NCBI GenBank assembly: GCA_900539345.1
Contig: UQBS01000023.1
Span: 1 to 40,900, forward strand
Source: an uncultured Coriobacteriaceae bacterium
GTDB lineage: Bacteria; Actinomycetota; Coriobacteriia; Coriobacteriales; UMGS124
Reading direction: 5' to 3'
DNA length: 40,900 nt
The position numbers and the translations under genes were made by a program. The notes below the pieces were generated by a model, which worked only from the letters and a program-made list of their open reading frames with translations, was not told the origin of the DNA and made no database searches. Of this stretch, positions 1 through 8,244 are shown piece by piece (the stretch's first letter is position 1; the number at the start of each line of letters is the position of its first letter).

Positions 1-741
1 CTGCCGGGCCGCAGCTACGCCGAGAAGGACGGCACCTTCACCAACACCGAGCGCCGCGTGCAGCGCGTGCGCAAGGCCGTGGAGATCGCGGGCGACACCA
101 AACCCGACACCGAGATCTTCACGCTCATCATGAACCGCATGGGCTACCCGCAGCCCCTGCTCTCCCCCGCCCAGGTGATGGACGAGATTGCAAGCCTCAC
201 GCCCTCCTATGCGGGCATCTCGCATGCCCGGCTCGACGGCGAGGCGGTCGCGGGACGCGGCCTTCAGTGGCCGTGCACCTCACCCAATCATCCCGGCACA
301 CCGATCCTGCACGCCGGCGGCTTTGCGCGTGGAAAGGGTGCCTACTCGCCTGCGCCCTACAAGCCCGCCCAGGAGCTGCCCGACGCCGACTACCCGCTCG
401 TGCTTACCACCGGCCGCATCCTCTACCAGTACAACGCCTGCGCCATGACCGACAAGACGCCCGGCATCAACGAGATTGCCAGCGAGTCGTTTATCGAGGT
501 CAACCGCGCGGATGCAGCGGCGCTGGGCATCGAGGACGGCGAGCGCGTGCGCGTGAGCTCGCGACGCGCGAGCATCGAAACCCAGGCCCATGTCTCCGAC
601 AAGACCAACCCCGGACAGACGTGGATGCCGTTCCACTTCCAAGACGGCAACTCCAACTGGCTCACGAACGCCGCGCTCGACGGCATCGCAAAGGCGCCCG
701 AGTACAAGGTGTGCGCCGTACGAGTGGAGAAGCTCGCCTAG
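1..741 (+). CDS. Formate dehydrogenase alpha subunit, C-terminal part (5' truncated by window)
   Basis: This open frame enters from the window edge and encodes the last 246 residues of a molybdopterin oxidoreductase. The opening segment, with GTFTNTERRVQRVRKAV, is the typical late motif of formate dehydrogenase catalytic subunits. The block LTTGRILYQYNACAMTDKTPG marks the C-terminal molybdopterin-dinucleotide-binding domain. The family oxidises formate to CO2 (or works in reverse) using a Mo/W bis-MGD centre and a [4Fe-4S] cluster. The active-site residue, Cys or selenocysteine, lies upstream and cannot be seen. The complete selenocysteine machinery 30 kb downstream makes a Sec form plausible. 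No electron-transfer subunit follows; the next gene is a MATE exporter. Confidence 0.88.
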   Translation: MPGRSYAEKDGTFTNTERRVQRVRKAVEIAGDTKPDTEIFTLIMNRMGYPQPLLSPAQVMDEIASLTPSYAGISHARLDGEAVAGRGLQWPCTSPNHPGTPILHAGGFARGKGAYSPAPYKPAQELPDADYPLVLTTGRILYQYNACAMTDKTPGINEIASESFIEVNRADAAALGIEDGERVRVSSRRASIETQAHVSDKTNPGQTWMPFHFQDGNSNWLTNAALDGIAKAPEYKVCAVRVEKLA

Positions 742-750
742 ACACATGCG

Positions 751-792
751 GGCGGGGATATGCGCTAGCATTTAGTCCGTCATATCCCCGCC
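751..792. repeat. 12-bp perfect inverted repeat between fdh and MATE genes
   Basis: GGCGGGGATATG at 751-762 is matched by its exact reverse complement at 781-792 across an 18-nt loop. No T-run follows on either strand, so it is not a standard terminator. It ends 24 bases before the MATE start and could be a terminator-like stem, an operator or a 5' leader hairpin. Confidence 0.6.
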
Positions 793-816
793 TGCTTGTA
801 AGGAAGTCAGCGCGCC

Positions 817-2253
817 ATGTGCCCAGCGATGGCAGAACCGAATACCGCACCCGCAACGCCTGCAAAGACCAAACGGTCCCGCGCCCCACGTCAGATGAAC
901 ATGACCGAGGGCCCCCTTCTGGGAAACATCCTGATCTTCGCGCTGCCGCTCGCCGTGTCGAGCTTTTTGCAGCAGCTCTTCAACACCGCCGACACCATGG
1001 TGTGCGGCCAGCTGCTCGGCAACACCGCGCTTGCCGGCGTGGGAGCATGCGCGCCCATCATCAACCTGCTCGTCAACCTGTTCACGGGCTTGTCCGTTGG
1101 CTCCAACGTCGTCATCGCCATCTACGTGGGGCGCAAGGACGACGAGAAGACCGCGCTGGCCGTGCACACCTCCGTGCTCCTCGCGCTTGTGAGCGGCCTC
1201 ATCATCGTCGTCGCGGGCCTGCTGGTTTCAGACTCGATGCTGCGCGCCATCGGCACGCCCGATTCCGCCATGCCCGACGCCCTCACCTACCTGCATATTT
1301 ACTTCCTCGGCATGCCGTTTGTCATGCTGTACAACTTCGGCAGCGCCATACTTCGCAGCAAGGGAGACACGCGCCGCCCCCTGTGGTGCCTGGCGGCGGG
1401 CAGCATCCTCAACATAGGGCTCGACCTTTTCGTCGTGCGCGTGCTGGGCATGGGCATCGCCGGCATCACCTTCGCAACGCTCATCTCCTACGCCCTGTCG
1501 GCAGGCCTCATCGTCATGTGCCTGCTTCGGGAAGAGGGTCCGTTCCGCCTCGAGCTCGCACGACTCAAGCCCTCGCGCAAGCAGCTGACCGACATTCTCA
1601 AGATGGGCGTACCGGCCGGTCTGCAAGGCGCTGTGTTCTCGTTTTCCAACCTCATCATCCAGTCGGGCATCAACGGCTTCGGCGAGGCCGCCATGTCGGG
1701 TTCGGCGGCCGAGCTCAACTACGAGTTCGCCAGCTATTTCATGGCGGCGGCCTTCGCCTCGGCAGCCGTAACGTTTACGAGCCAGAACTTCGCCGTGCGC
1801 AAGTACGACCGCTGCAAACGCGTCTTCGCCCTGTGCATGGTGTACGGCGTTGTGAGCGCAGGTCTGCTGAGCCTTCTCTTCGTGGCAAACAACCGCTTCT
1901 TCATCGGGCTGTGCGCGTCCAACCCCGACGCCATCACGTACGGCATGGAGCGCATGCTGCTCGTGGAGGCCTTCGAATGGGTCGTCTGTTCCTATGAGGT
2001 GACGGCAGGCGCCCTTCGCGGCATGAAACACTCCCTTTTGCCCACGGCCATCATCTTGTTCGGCACGGTGGGCATGCGCATGGTATTCTTCTTCACCATC
2101 TTTACCGCGCACCCGGATTTCAACCTGCTCATGCATGTGTACCTGGGCACTTGGGCTCCAACGGGCGTGGCGATGCTCGTCGCGTACTTCCTGGTGTGCA
2201 GGAAGGCGTTCAAACCAGCGGCTGACAAACCCGCCGAAGCGCAAGCTGCGTAG
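817..2253 (+). CDS. MATE family efflux transporter
   Basis: A 478-residue polytopic membrane protein with about twelve hydrophobic segments in two similar halves, as in the MATE (multidrug and toxic compound extrusion) family. The segment GPLLGNILIFALPLAVSSFLQQLFNTADT is replaced here in description by its hallmark: a short polar N-terminus followed by a conserved first helix with Q-L-F-N-T-A-D. MATE proteins export cationic drugs or metabolites by Na+ or H+ antiport; the substrate cannot be deduced. The ATG at 817 is preceded by AAGGAAG ten bases upstream; an in-frame ATG at 829 is less well placed. It stands alone between the fdh gene and the dehydrogenase, which starts 57 bases after its stop. 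Confidence 0.93.
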   Translation: MCPAMAEPNTAPATPAKTKRSRAPRQMNMTEGPLLGNILIFALPLAVSSFLQQLFNTADTMVCGQLLGNTALAGVGACAPIINLLVNLFTGLSVGSNVVIAIYVGRKDDEKTALAVHTSVLLALVSGLIIVVAGLLVSDSMLRAIGTPDSAMPDALTYLHIYFLGMPFVMLYNFGSAILRSKGDTRRPLWCLAAGSILNIGLDLFVVRVLGMGIAGITFATLISYALSAGLIVMCLLREEGPFRLELARLKPSRKQLTDILKMGVPAGLQGAVFSFSNLIIQSGINGFGEAAMSGSAAELNYEFASYFMAAAFASAAVTFTSQNFAVRKYDRCKRVFALCMVYGVVSAGLLSLLFVANNRFFIGLCASNPDAITYGMERMLLVEAFEWVVCSYEVTAGALRGMKHSLLPTAIILFGTVGMRMVFFFTIFTAHPDFNLLMHVYLGTWAPTGVAMLVAYFLVCRKAFKPAADKPAEAQAA

Positions 2254-2310
2254 GGCCCTGCGCGGACACACATCGGCTGGCTCGCACATCTCGTCTTGGA
2301 GGAACCCGCC

Positions 2311-3276
2311 ATGACTAAAATCGTCGTCAGCGACATCGACTTTGAAGACACCGACCTCGAGCAGGCGCTTGTGGAAGGGGCGGACATCGAGTTCGCGCGC
2401 TTCCAAGACCGCACGCCCGAGGGAATCATCCGCAACGCCGTGGGCGCCCAGGGCATCATTACAAGTTATGGCGACTTCACAGCCGAGGTCTTCGAGGCGC
2501 TGCCGGACCTGCGCGTGGTAAGCCGCACCGGTGTGGGCTACGACAGCATCGACATCGCCGCAGCTACCGAGCACGGCGTAGCTGTGTGCAACGTGCCCGG
2601 CTACGGCACTGAGGTTGTCTCCGACCATGCGATAACCCTGGCCCTGGCGTGCCTGCGCCGCATCAACGAGCTCGACCGCGACATCAAGGCAGGCGTGTGG
2701 GACTTTGCACGCACGCGCCCCTTGGGCCAGTGCGCGGGTCGTGTCTTCGGCGTGGTGGGCATGGGAGAAATCGGCCGCGCCGTGGCAAAGAAGGCAAACG
2801 GGCTGGGCTTCAAGGTGGTGTGCTGGTCGCGCTCGCTCAAGCCGGGCCGCCGCACCCCCGAGGGCTACGACATCCTTGATTACGAAGAACTTCTGCGTGC
2901 AAGCGACGTGGTGAGCTTCAACTGCGCACTGGCGCCCCAGACCCGCCATATGCTCGACGAGGAGCGCATCGCGCTCATGAAGCCCACTGCCGTCGTTGTG
3001 AACACCTCGCGCGGCCCCGTCATCGACACACGGGCGCTGGCCCGGGCATTGGGGGAGGGACGCTTGTGGGGCGCCGGCATCGACGTCTTCGAAACCGAGC
3101 CGGTTGAGCCCGACCATCCCCTTCTGCGCGCGCCGCATACGGTGCTGTCGGCCCACGCCGCCTACTGGTCAGAAGAAAGCGCCCGTGAGCTGCGCCGCCG
3201 CGCCACCCAAGCCGCCATCGACGTGGTGCTAGCCCGCCACCCCGCCGACTGCCTCAACCCCACCGTCCTGAAGTAG
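2311..3276 (+). CDS. D-isomer-specific 2-hydroxyacid dehydrogenase (CtBP/phosphoglycerate dehydrogenase type)
   Basis: A 321-residue NAD(P)-dependent dehydrogenase that would interconvert a 2-hydroxy acid and a 2-oxo acid in the cytoplasm. The Rossmann motif GMGEIG is at residues 150-155. The catalytic set fits the family: Arg234 in NTSRGP, Glu263 in DVFETEP and His282 in SAHAAYW. The last motif differs from the usual PHxAW and resembles the C-terminal-binding-protein-like branch. I chose the ATG at 2311 because GGAGGA at 2297-2302 is correctly spaced for it; a TTG at 2296 would place that ribosome site inside the gene. The substrate is unknown. A repeat element begins almost at the stop codon. 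Confidence 0.9.
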   Translation: MTKIVVSDIDFEDTDLEQALVEGADIEFARFQDRTPEGIIRNAVGAQGIITSYGDFTAEVFEALPDLRVVSRTGVGYDSIDIAAATEHGVAVCNVPGYGTEVVSDHAITLALACLRRINELDRDIKAGVWDFARTRPLGQCAGRVFGVVGMGEIGRAVAKKANGLGFKVVCWSRSLKPGRRTPEGYDILDYEELLRASDVVSFNCALAPQTRHMLDEERIALMKPTAVVVNTSRGPVIDTRALARALGEGRLWGAGIDVFETEPVEPDHPLLRAPHTVLSAHAAYWSEESARELRRRATQAAIDVVLARHPADCLNPTVLK

Positions 3277-3280
3277 GTCG

Positions 3281-3363
3281 CGGAACCTCGTCCGCCGCGT
3301 TCCACAGGCGCTCATGTACTCCAGTACACATCGCACCTGTGCGCCTTGCGGACGAGAACCCGC
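3281..3363 (-). repeat. Nested inverted-repeat element, copy A (reverse orientation)
   Basis: CTCGTCCGC at 3287-3295 pairs with GCGGACGAG at 3348-3356, and inside it CACAGG at 3303-3308 pairs with CCTGTG at 3337-3342. The centre carries the family core in reverse (GTACTCCAGTAC). It begins five bases after the dehydrogenase stop codon. Confidence 0.7.
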
Positions 3364-3373
3364 TCTTTAGTGG

Positions 3374-3500
3374 GTTGCGGAACCTGATGCGCCGCGTTGC
3401 ACCTTTATTAACGCGGGTTCTGGCCTGCAAGGCGTCGGGAGGCGATGCGTACTAGATGTACGTGAGCCTCCCGAGAACGCAGCAGGCCAGGTTCCGCAAC
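3374..3500 (+). repeat. Nested inverted-repeat element, copy B (best-formed copy)
   Basis: Three nested arms can be read. GTTGCGGAACCTG at 3374-3386 pairs perfectly with 3488-3500. TGGCCTGC at 3421-3428 pairs with 3482-3489. TCGGGAGGC at 3435-3443 pairs with 3466-3474. The 22-nt loop holds the core GCGTACTAGATGTACGT, itself able to fold as CGTAC/GTACG. The stretch 3387-3420 looks like half of a second, inverted element. The copy ends three bases before the arsR-type stop. Confidence 0.75.
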
Positions 3501-3503
3501 TTC

Positions 3504-3893
3504 CTATTCGCAGATGTGGACCATGCCTTGGGCGATCATAGTATATACATGATCATCCGACAGGCTGTACACGACCTGTTTGCCGTCGCGGCGGAAGCGC
3601 ACGAGGCGTGCCTGCTTGAGAATGCGCAGCTGGTGCGACACCGCGCTCTGCGAGGCTCCCACCTCGTCGGCGATGGCGCCCACCGACTTTCCCTCCTTCA
3701 TGAGGGCATAGAGGATCTTGATGCGCGTGGTGTCGGCAAAGATCTTGAACAGGTCTGCCAGGTCGTAGAGCAGCTCCTCGTCAGGCATTTCCGAGCAGTC
3801 GAAGTCGGAGATGTCGCCCGCACAGTGATGCTCGCAGCAGCAGCCCTCTTCCTCGCCGTCAAGCTCGTCAACCAGCATGTCGTCATCAGCCAT
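3504..3893 (-). CDS. ArsR/SmtB family metal-sensing repressor
   Basis: A 129-residue winged-helix regulator. The helix-turn-helix is in SVGAIADEVGASQSAVSHQL. The C-terminal helix reads DDHVYTMIAQGMVHICE, which keeps the SmtB/CzrA alpha-5 zinc-site pattern D-x-H-x10-H-x2-E. The acidic N-terminus has a second cluster, CCCEHHC, followed by another Cys about eight residues later, resembling an N-terminal metal site. In this family metal binding releases DNA and de-represses metal efflux or storage genes; no metal transporter is adjacent. I prefer the ATG at 3893 (MADDD), with GAAAGG upstream, over a TTG at 3947 that lacks a clear ribosome site. The gene diverges from the phenylacetate-CoA ligase gene. 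Confidence 0.88.
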   Translation of the reverse strand: MADDDMLVDELDGEEEGCCCEHHCAGDISDFDCSEMPDEELLYDLADLFKIFADTTRIKILYALMKEGKSVGAIADEVGASQSAVSHQLRILKQARLVRFRRDGKQVVYSLSDDHVYTMIAQGMVHICE

Positions 3894-4002
3894 ATGCGTC
3901 ACCGCGCCTTTCACGTATGTCTCAATGAGGCAAAGTATATACTCCAACGCCTTGCCCGCCTCGGCACTGCGCAGGAAAAGCCATTCTCCCCAGCAGTCGA
4001 TA

Positions 4003-4027
4003 TTGCTATCACATCATGTGATAGCAA
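4003..4027. promoter_or_regulatory. 25-bp perfect palindrome, candidate operator between arsR-type gene and paaK
   Basis: TTGCTATCACAT, a central C, and the exact reverse complement ATGTGATAGCAA form a perfect 25-bp dyad. It sits 110 bases upstream of the ArsR start and 173 bases upstream of the ligase start, in an AT-richer stretch. The rest of the 306-base gap holds no gene I can support. A TATACT hexamer at about 3934-3939 (minus strand) could be the -10 box of the arsR-type gene. Confidence 0.65.
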
Positions 4028-4199
4028 CCTCTATGTGTATGAACATTTCATTATCTGTTGATTTCGCCGCAATGGCACCGTTTGGCAAGGTATTTGCCAT
4101 TTTTCGACACTGGTGGGCGCTTGCGGGGGTACTATGCGCCTACGCGCTCGTAAGGCGCTACCGCAATGCAGCACTTGAGTAATGCGAAAGGCTAACGAC

Positions 4200-5498
4200 A
4201 TGGGTAAGCAGCACGAGATTCTGCATATGCCCCACGAGCAGATTGAGCAGATTCAGCTCGAGGGCCTGAAGAAGACTGTCGTCAACGTCTACGAGAACGT
4301 TCCGTTCTACAAGAACCTCTTTGACGAGGCGGGCTTCGACCCCTACGCGGTGCAGACGCTGGCCGACTTGCAGAAGGCCCCCTTCACCACCAAGCAGGAC
4401 CTGCGCGACAACTACCCCTACAATATGTTCGCCGTGCCCATGAAGGACGTGCGCGAGATTCACATGTCCTCCGGCACCACCGGCATTGCCACCGTGGGCG
4501 GCTACACCGAGCATGACATCGACATTTGGAGCGACTGCTTTGCCCGCGGCATCGAGTATGCCGACGGCGGCGAGGACGACATCTGCCACGTGTGCTACGG
4601 CTACGGCCTGTTCACGGGCGGTCTGGGCGCCCATTATGGCTGCATGAAGGCTGGCTGCACCACCATCCCCATGAGCGCGGGCAACACCGAGCGCCAGATT
4701 CGCATCCTGCGTGAGATGGGCTCCACCATCCTGTGCTGCACGCCCTCCTACGCCATGCACATCGCCGACACCGCCATCGCCATGGGCATCGACCCCGCCA
4801 GGGAGTTCCACCTGCGCGCCGGCATCCACGGCGCTGAGGCCTTCTCCGACCACTTCCGCACCGAGCTCGAGCGTAAGCTCAACTACAAGGTGCTCGACGT
4901 GTACGGCCTGACCGAGACCATGGGCCCCGGCGTTGCCATCGAGTGCATGGAGCAGAACGGTCTGCACCTGGCCGAGGACCACTTCATTGCCGAGATTATC
5001 GATCCCGCCACCGGCGAGGTCCTGCCCGACGGCGAGTGGGGCGAGCTCGTAATCACCACGACCGACCGCGAGGCCACTCCTGTCATACGCTACCGCACGC
5101 GCGATATCACGCGCATCATCCCCGGCGAGTGCGCCTGTGGCCGCACGCACCGTCGCATCGACCGCCTGCACGGCCGCACCGACGACATGCTCATCATCCG
5201 CGGCGTCAACGTCTTCCCCTCGCAGATCGAGGACGTCATGAAGACGTTCCCGCAGGTCAGCTCCTGGTACCAGATCGAGCTTACCCGCCAGGGCGCACTC
5301 GACGCCGTCACGCTCAAGGTCGAGCCCGAGCAAGGCTTCGACTTCGACGAGATCAGCGCCATCACGGCCGTCCAGAAGCAGATTCAGGACAAGCTCAAGA
5401 GCGCCCTCTCGATCGGCATCAAGGTGAAGATCGTCGAGCCCATGAGCATCCCACGCTCCGAGGGCAAGGCCAAGCGCGTCATCGACAACCGCTTCTAA
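4200..5498 (+). CDS. paaK: Phenylacetate-CoA ligase
   Basis: A 432-residue adenylate-forming ligase that activates an aryl acid (phenylacetate or a related acid) to its CoA thioester with ATP. Diagnostic motifs are the phosphate-binding SSGTTG at residues 90-95, YGLTETMGPG near 240, RYRTRDI near 300, and RGVNVFPSQIE, which opens the C-terminal PaaK domain. The ATG at 4200 is chosen over that at 4182 because GAAAGG at 4185-4190 gives correct spacing only for the former. It forms a two-gene unit with the ACT-domain protein 36 bases downstream. In anaerobes such pairs often accompany indolepyruvate ferredoxin oxidoreductase, but none is seen here. The true substrate is not certain. Confidence 0.92.
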   Translation: MGKQHEILHMPHEQIEQIQLEGLKKTVVNVYENVPFYKNLFDEAGFDPYAVQTLADLQKAPFTTKQDLRDNYPYNMFAVPMKDVREIHMSSGTTGIATVGGYTEHDIDIWSDCFARGIEYADGGEDDICHVCYGYGLFTGGLGAHYGCMKAGCTTIPMSAGNTERQIRILREMGSTILCCTPSYAMHIADTAIAMGIDPAREFHLRAGIHGAEAFSDHFRTELERKLNYKVLDVYGLTETMGPGVAIECMEQNGLHLAEDHFIAEIIDPATGEVLPDGEWGELVITTTDREATPVIRYRTRDITRIIPGECACGRTHRRIDRLHGRTDDMLIIRGVNVFPSQIEDVMKTFPQVSSWYQIELTRQGALDAVTLKVEPEQGFDFDEISAITAVQKQIQDKLKSALSIGIKVKIVEPMSIPRSEGKAKRVIDNRF

Positions 5499-5534
5499 GG
5501 ACAACAACCCCGCCCCAGGTAAAGGAGGCATGGC

Positions 5535-5951
5535 ATGATTCAGCAGATCACCGTTTTTCTTGAGAACAAGAGCGGCCGCCTGTCGTCGCTTTGCGCCGCG
5601 CTGGGCGAGGCCGGCATCGACATGCAGGCCCTCACCATCGCCGACACGGCCGACTACGGCGTCGTGCGCATCATCTGCGCCGAGCCCGAGCGTGCAGCCG
5701 AGGTGCTGCGCGCGGCTGACTACCGCGTCAATATCACCCGCGTCACCGCCATCGCCGTGGACAACCAGCCCGGTGGCCTGGCCAAGCTGCTTGCCAAGCT
5801 CGACGACATGAACGTGAACATCGAGTACGGCTACTGCTTCTCCTACAAGGGCGAGAAGGCCATCGACGTCCTCAAGATCCGCGACGCCGATGTGGCCGAG
5901 GTCGCCATCAAGGCAGCCGGCTACAAGCTTCTCGACCCAGCCGACCTGTAA
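5535..5951 (+). CDS. Tandem ACT-domain amino-acid-binding protein
   Basis: A 138-residue protein made of two ACT repeats: residues about 2-65, beginning QITVFLENKSGRLSSL, and about 70-135, beginning ITAIAVDNQPGGLAKL. ACT domains bind small ligands, usually amino acids, at their dimer interfaces and act as allosteric sensors. With no catalytic domain attached, this is probably a regulator of the ligase gene product or of aromatic amino acid catabolism; that is inference from the operon. The ribosome site AAAGGAGG lies six bases before the ATG. A strong terminator at 6004-6042 closes the unit. Confidence 0.9.
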   Translation: MIQQITVFLENKSGRLSSLCAALGEAGIDMQALTIADTADYGVVRIICAEPERAAEVLRAADYRVNITRVTAIAVDNQPGGLAKLLAKLDDMNVNIEYGYCFSYKGEKAIDVLKIRDADVAEVAIKAAGYKLLDPADL

Positions 5952-6003
5952 CCGGCGCTTTGGCCCACTAGGGTATTTTTCCTGCGTTTCTGCTCCAAAA
6001 TGA

Positions 6004-6042
6004 GGATGTCATGCCGTAGCCTAGCGGTGTGACGTCCTTTTT
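6004..6042 (+). terminator. Rho-independent terminator after the paaK/ACT unit
   Basis: GGATGTCATGCCG pairs with CGGTGTGACGTCC (13 pairs including three G-U) across an 8-nt loop, followed by TTTTT. It argues against the longer upstream start for the next gene, which would lie inside this hairpin. Confidence 0.85.
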
Positions 6043-6067
6043 CTTTCGCATCACTGGAGAAATACCC

Positions 6068-8176
6068 GTGCCAAGAGACAACGCCAACCGCCCGGCAACC
6101 CCCGCAAATGACATCGTGACCGTGTGCACGGGCTGCTACTCGGACTGCGCTTTCTGCGCCCACATCAACGACGACGGCAGCGTGAGCGCGCGCATGCCCG
6201 TTGAGGGCCACCCCCACCGCTCGGCCAGCCTGTGCAGGCGCGGGCGCAGACGCCTCAACGCACATCTCGATCCCGACCGACTGCTCACGCCCCTCGTGCG
6301 CGACACGGTGACGGGCGAGCTCGTGCCCGCGAGCTACGAGGAGGCATACGCCCGCATCGCCGAAGGCATCGAGCAAGTTGTGGAGCGCTACGGGGCACCC
6401 GCACTCGCCTGCACCACGGGCATCGCTTCCCGCGCGAGCCTGTATTTCCACCGCCTGTTCGCCGCACTGGGCTCCCCTAACGTGTATTCCGAGGCGGGGG
6501 CATGTGAAGACGCGCGTCTCACAGGGTGGTACCACACGCTGGGTTACTCGCCCCATTCCGACCTCGCCCATACCGACTACATCGTCTACCTGGGACGATC
6601 GCCTCTCGACGCCGGCGACCCCCACACGGTGAACGTCTTCAAGGAGACGCTCGCCCGCGGGGGCAAGGTGGTGGCGGTCGATCCGCGCCGCTCCTCCACG
6701 GGAGCCAAGGCTACGAGGTGGATCGGACTTCGCCCTGGCACCGACCTGGCTTTTTTGCTCGGACTGGCGCACATCCTCATCGAGGAGAAGCTCTACGACG
6801 CCGATTTTGTTAGCCGATATACCACGGGCTTTGAGGAGTTCGCCCGCGCCATGGCGCCCTACACGCCCGAGTGGTGCGCGGACACCTGCGGCATCGAGGC
6901 GCGCGACGTGTTGGAGGTGGCGCACGGCCTGGGCGCAGCAAAGCCGCGCGCCGTGGTTGACTGCGGCCTGCACGGGGGCCTGGGCATCGCCTACGTGAAC
7001 TCAACGCAGACAGCACGCATGATTGCCCTGGTCAATGCCCTCTTGGGCAACTACGGAAAAGTTGGTGGCAACCTCAATCCTCCCTTTGAGCTGGAGCTGG
7101 GCACCCTCGACCCCGAGCGTTTTCCCGCACCTCCCGTGCCCGAGGTTCCCAAGGCGGGTTCGCTTCGCTACCCGCTCGTCAACGCCGAGGAGGGACTGTG
7201 CACCACCATCGGTGAGTCCATTGAGCTGGGAGAGATTCACGGCCTTGTGGCCTACGCGTCAAACCCCGTCATGGGATACGGCAACGCTCGCGCATGGACC
7301 GAGCTCGTGGGCAAACTCGACCTGCTCGTGGCCATCGACGTGCGCATGAGTGAGACCGCGCGCCTGGCCGACGTGGTGCTGCCCGACCTCACGGCCCTGG
7401 AGTGCGACCGCGGCGTGGGCGTGGAGGGCGCGACGTTCTACACACGCAAGCGCGTGCTCACCCCGCCCGAAGGCATGCGCCCCGCCCGCGCAATGGCATA
7501 TGACCTGGCAGAGAGGTTGGGCTTGGGGCGCTACTTCACCTTTACCCTCCATGACCTGGCCCAAGCCCAGCTCGCACCGTACGGTGTGGACCTCGACGAG
7601 CTCTACGACAGAGGTTGGGTGGATACGGGCATCCCGGTTCCCCCACGCACAGGCGAGCCTGAGATTCGTGTGCCTGCAGGAAAGATTGAATTTGCGAGCA
7701 ACCTTTGGGAGGAGGCAGGTCTTGGGCGCTGCCCCTTCTGGCAGACGCCGCTCATCTGCCCCGACAAGGAGGGCTTTCGCCTCATCAGCGGCAACAGCTC
7801 GTTTGGCAACCACACCTCGGTGGACCACACCGCGCGCAAGCATGCACCGGGCAGCACCGCAGCTGACGCCTACGCCGCCGTGTGGATGAACGCCGACCGC
7901 GCCGCCGAGCTGGGATTTGTCGACGGCGACATTGTCGAGGTGTACTCGGAACTCGGCAGCGACCATGCGGTGCTGCGCGTGACCGAGGACCTGCATCCCG
8001 AGGCACTTTTCACCAATGCAAGCCCTGGCGGGCGCTCCGGCAAGCACGCCGCCCGCCACGCCGCCGTACCTGGACAGCTCGGCGTAGGGCCCTTCGACCA
8101 CACCCCGCTGCATCGAGATCCGGTGACTGGATGCGCCCTCACCCAAGAAAACGTCGTCCACGTCCGGAAAGTTTGA
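6068..8176 (+). CDS. Molybdopterin-dependent oxidoreductase (DMSO reductase superfamily), orphan catalytic subunit
   Basis: A 702-residue enzyme with an N-terminal [4Fe-4S] site formed by Cys20, Cys23, Cys27 and Cys56. A candidate Mo-ligand Cys146 lies in YSEAGACEDA, where the polysulfide/thiosulfate reductase-like branch carries cysteine. A C-terminal dinucleotide-binding domain begins near FRLISGNSSFGNHTS. The GTG at 6068 is preceded by GGAGA seven bases upstream; the longer GTG at 6029 would fall in a terminator. There is no twin-arginine signal, so it appears cytoplasmic. No Fe-S subunit or membrane anchor gene is next to it, unlike most respiratory relatives. The substrate cannot be assigned. 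Confidence 0.87.
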   Translation: MPRDNANRPATPANDIVTVCTGCYSDCAFCAHINDDGSVSARMPVEGHPHRSASLCRRGRRRLNAHLDPDRLLTPLVRDTVTGELVPASYEEAYARIAEGIEQVVERYGAPALACTTGIASRASLYFHRLFAALGSPNVYSEAGACEDARLTGWYHTLGYSPHSDLAHTDYIVYLGRSPLDAGDPHTVNVFKETLARGGKVVAVDPRRSSTGAKATRWIGLRPGTDLAFLLGLAHILIEEKLYDADFVSRYTTGFEEFARAMAPYTPEWCADTCGIEARDVLEVAHGLGAAKPRAVVDCGLHGGLGIAYVNSTQTARMIALVNALLGNYGKVGGNLNPPFELELGTLDPERFPAPPVPEVPKAGSLRYPLVNAEEGLCTTIGESIELGEIHGLVAYASNPVMGYGNARAWTELVGKLDLLVAIDVRMSETARLADVVLPDLTALECDRGVGVEGATFYTRKRVLTPPEGMRPARAMAYDLAERLGLGRYFTFTLHDLAQAQLAPYGVDLDELYDRGWVDTGIPVPPRTGEPEIRVPAGKIEFASNLWEEAGLGRCPFWQTPLICPDKEGFRLISGNSSFGNHTSVDHTARKHAPGSTAADAYAAVWMNADRAAELGFVDGDIVEVYSELGSDHAVLRVTEDLHPEALFTNASPGGRSGKHAARHAAVPGQLGVGPFDHTPLHRDPVTGCALTQENVVHVRKV

Positions 8177-8232
8177 TGCGGAACCTGATGCGCTGCGTTC
8201 CGCGAGGCTCGTCGCAAGACCAGCTCCGTACG
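8176..8232 (-). repeat. Half copy of the nested repeat element (copy H)
   Basis: Bases 8181-8205 are an exact 25-nt reverse-complement match to 15556-15580 of copy C. Beyond that the match decays and no second arm is present. The half copy lies between the oxidoreductase stop and the end of the restriction gene, so the missing half may have been lost when the restriction island entered. Confidence 0.65.
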
Positions 8233-8244
8233 TAGGGGGCAAGA

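Noticed and set aside
1..741. Selenocysteine codon or SECIS element in the formate dehydrogenase fragment
   Set aside because: Only the C-terminal third is present; no in-frame TGA occurs before the stop, and the active-site region is outside the window.
267..1997. Long plus-strand open frame of 576 codons overlapping fdh and MATE genes
   Set aside because: It is Arg/His/Ala-rich shadow translation of GC-rich DNA in another frame and spans two well-supported genes.
1228..3156. 642-codon minus-strand open frame opposite MATE and dehydrogenase genes
   Set aside because: Antisense frame without domains; both real genes on the other strand have full motifs and ribosome sites.
3281..3500. CRISPR array from closely spaced repeats
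   Set aside because: The two units are inverted relative to each other and structured; there are no regular spacers and no cas genes.
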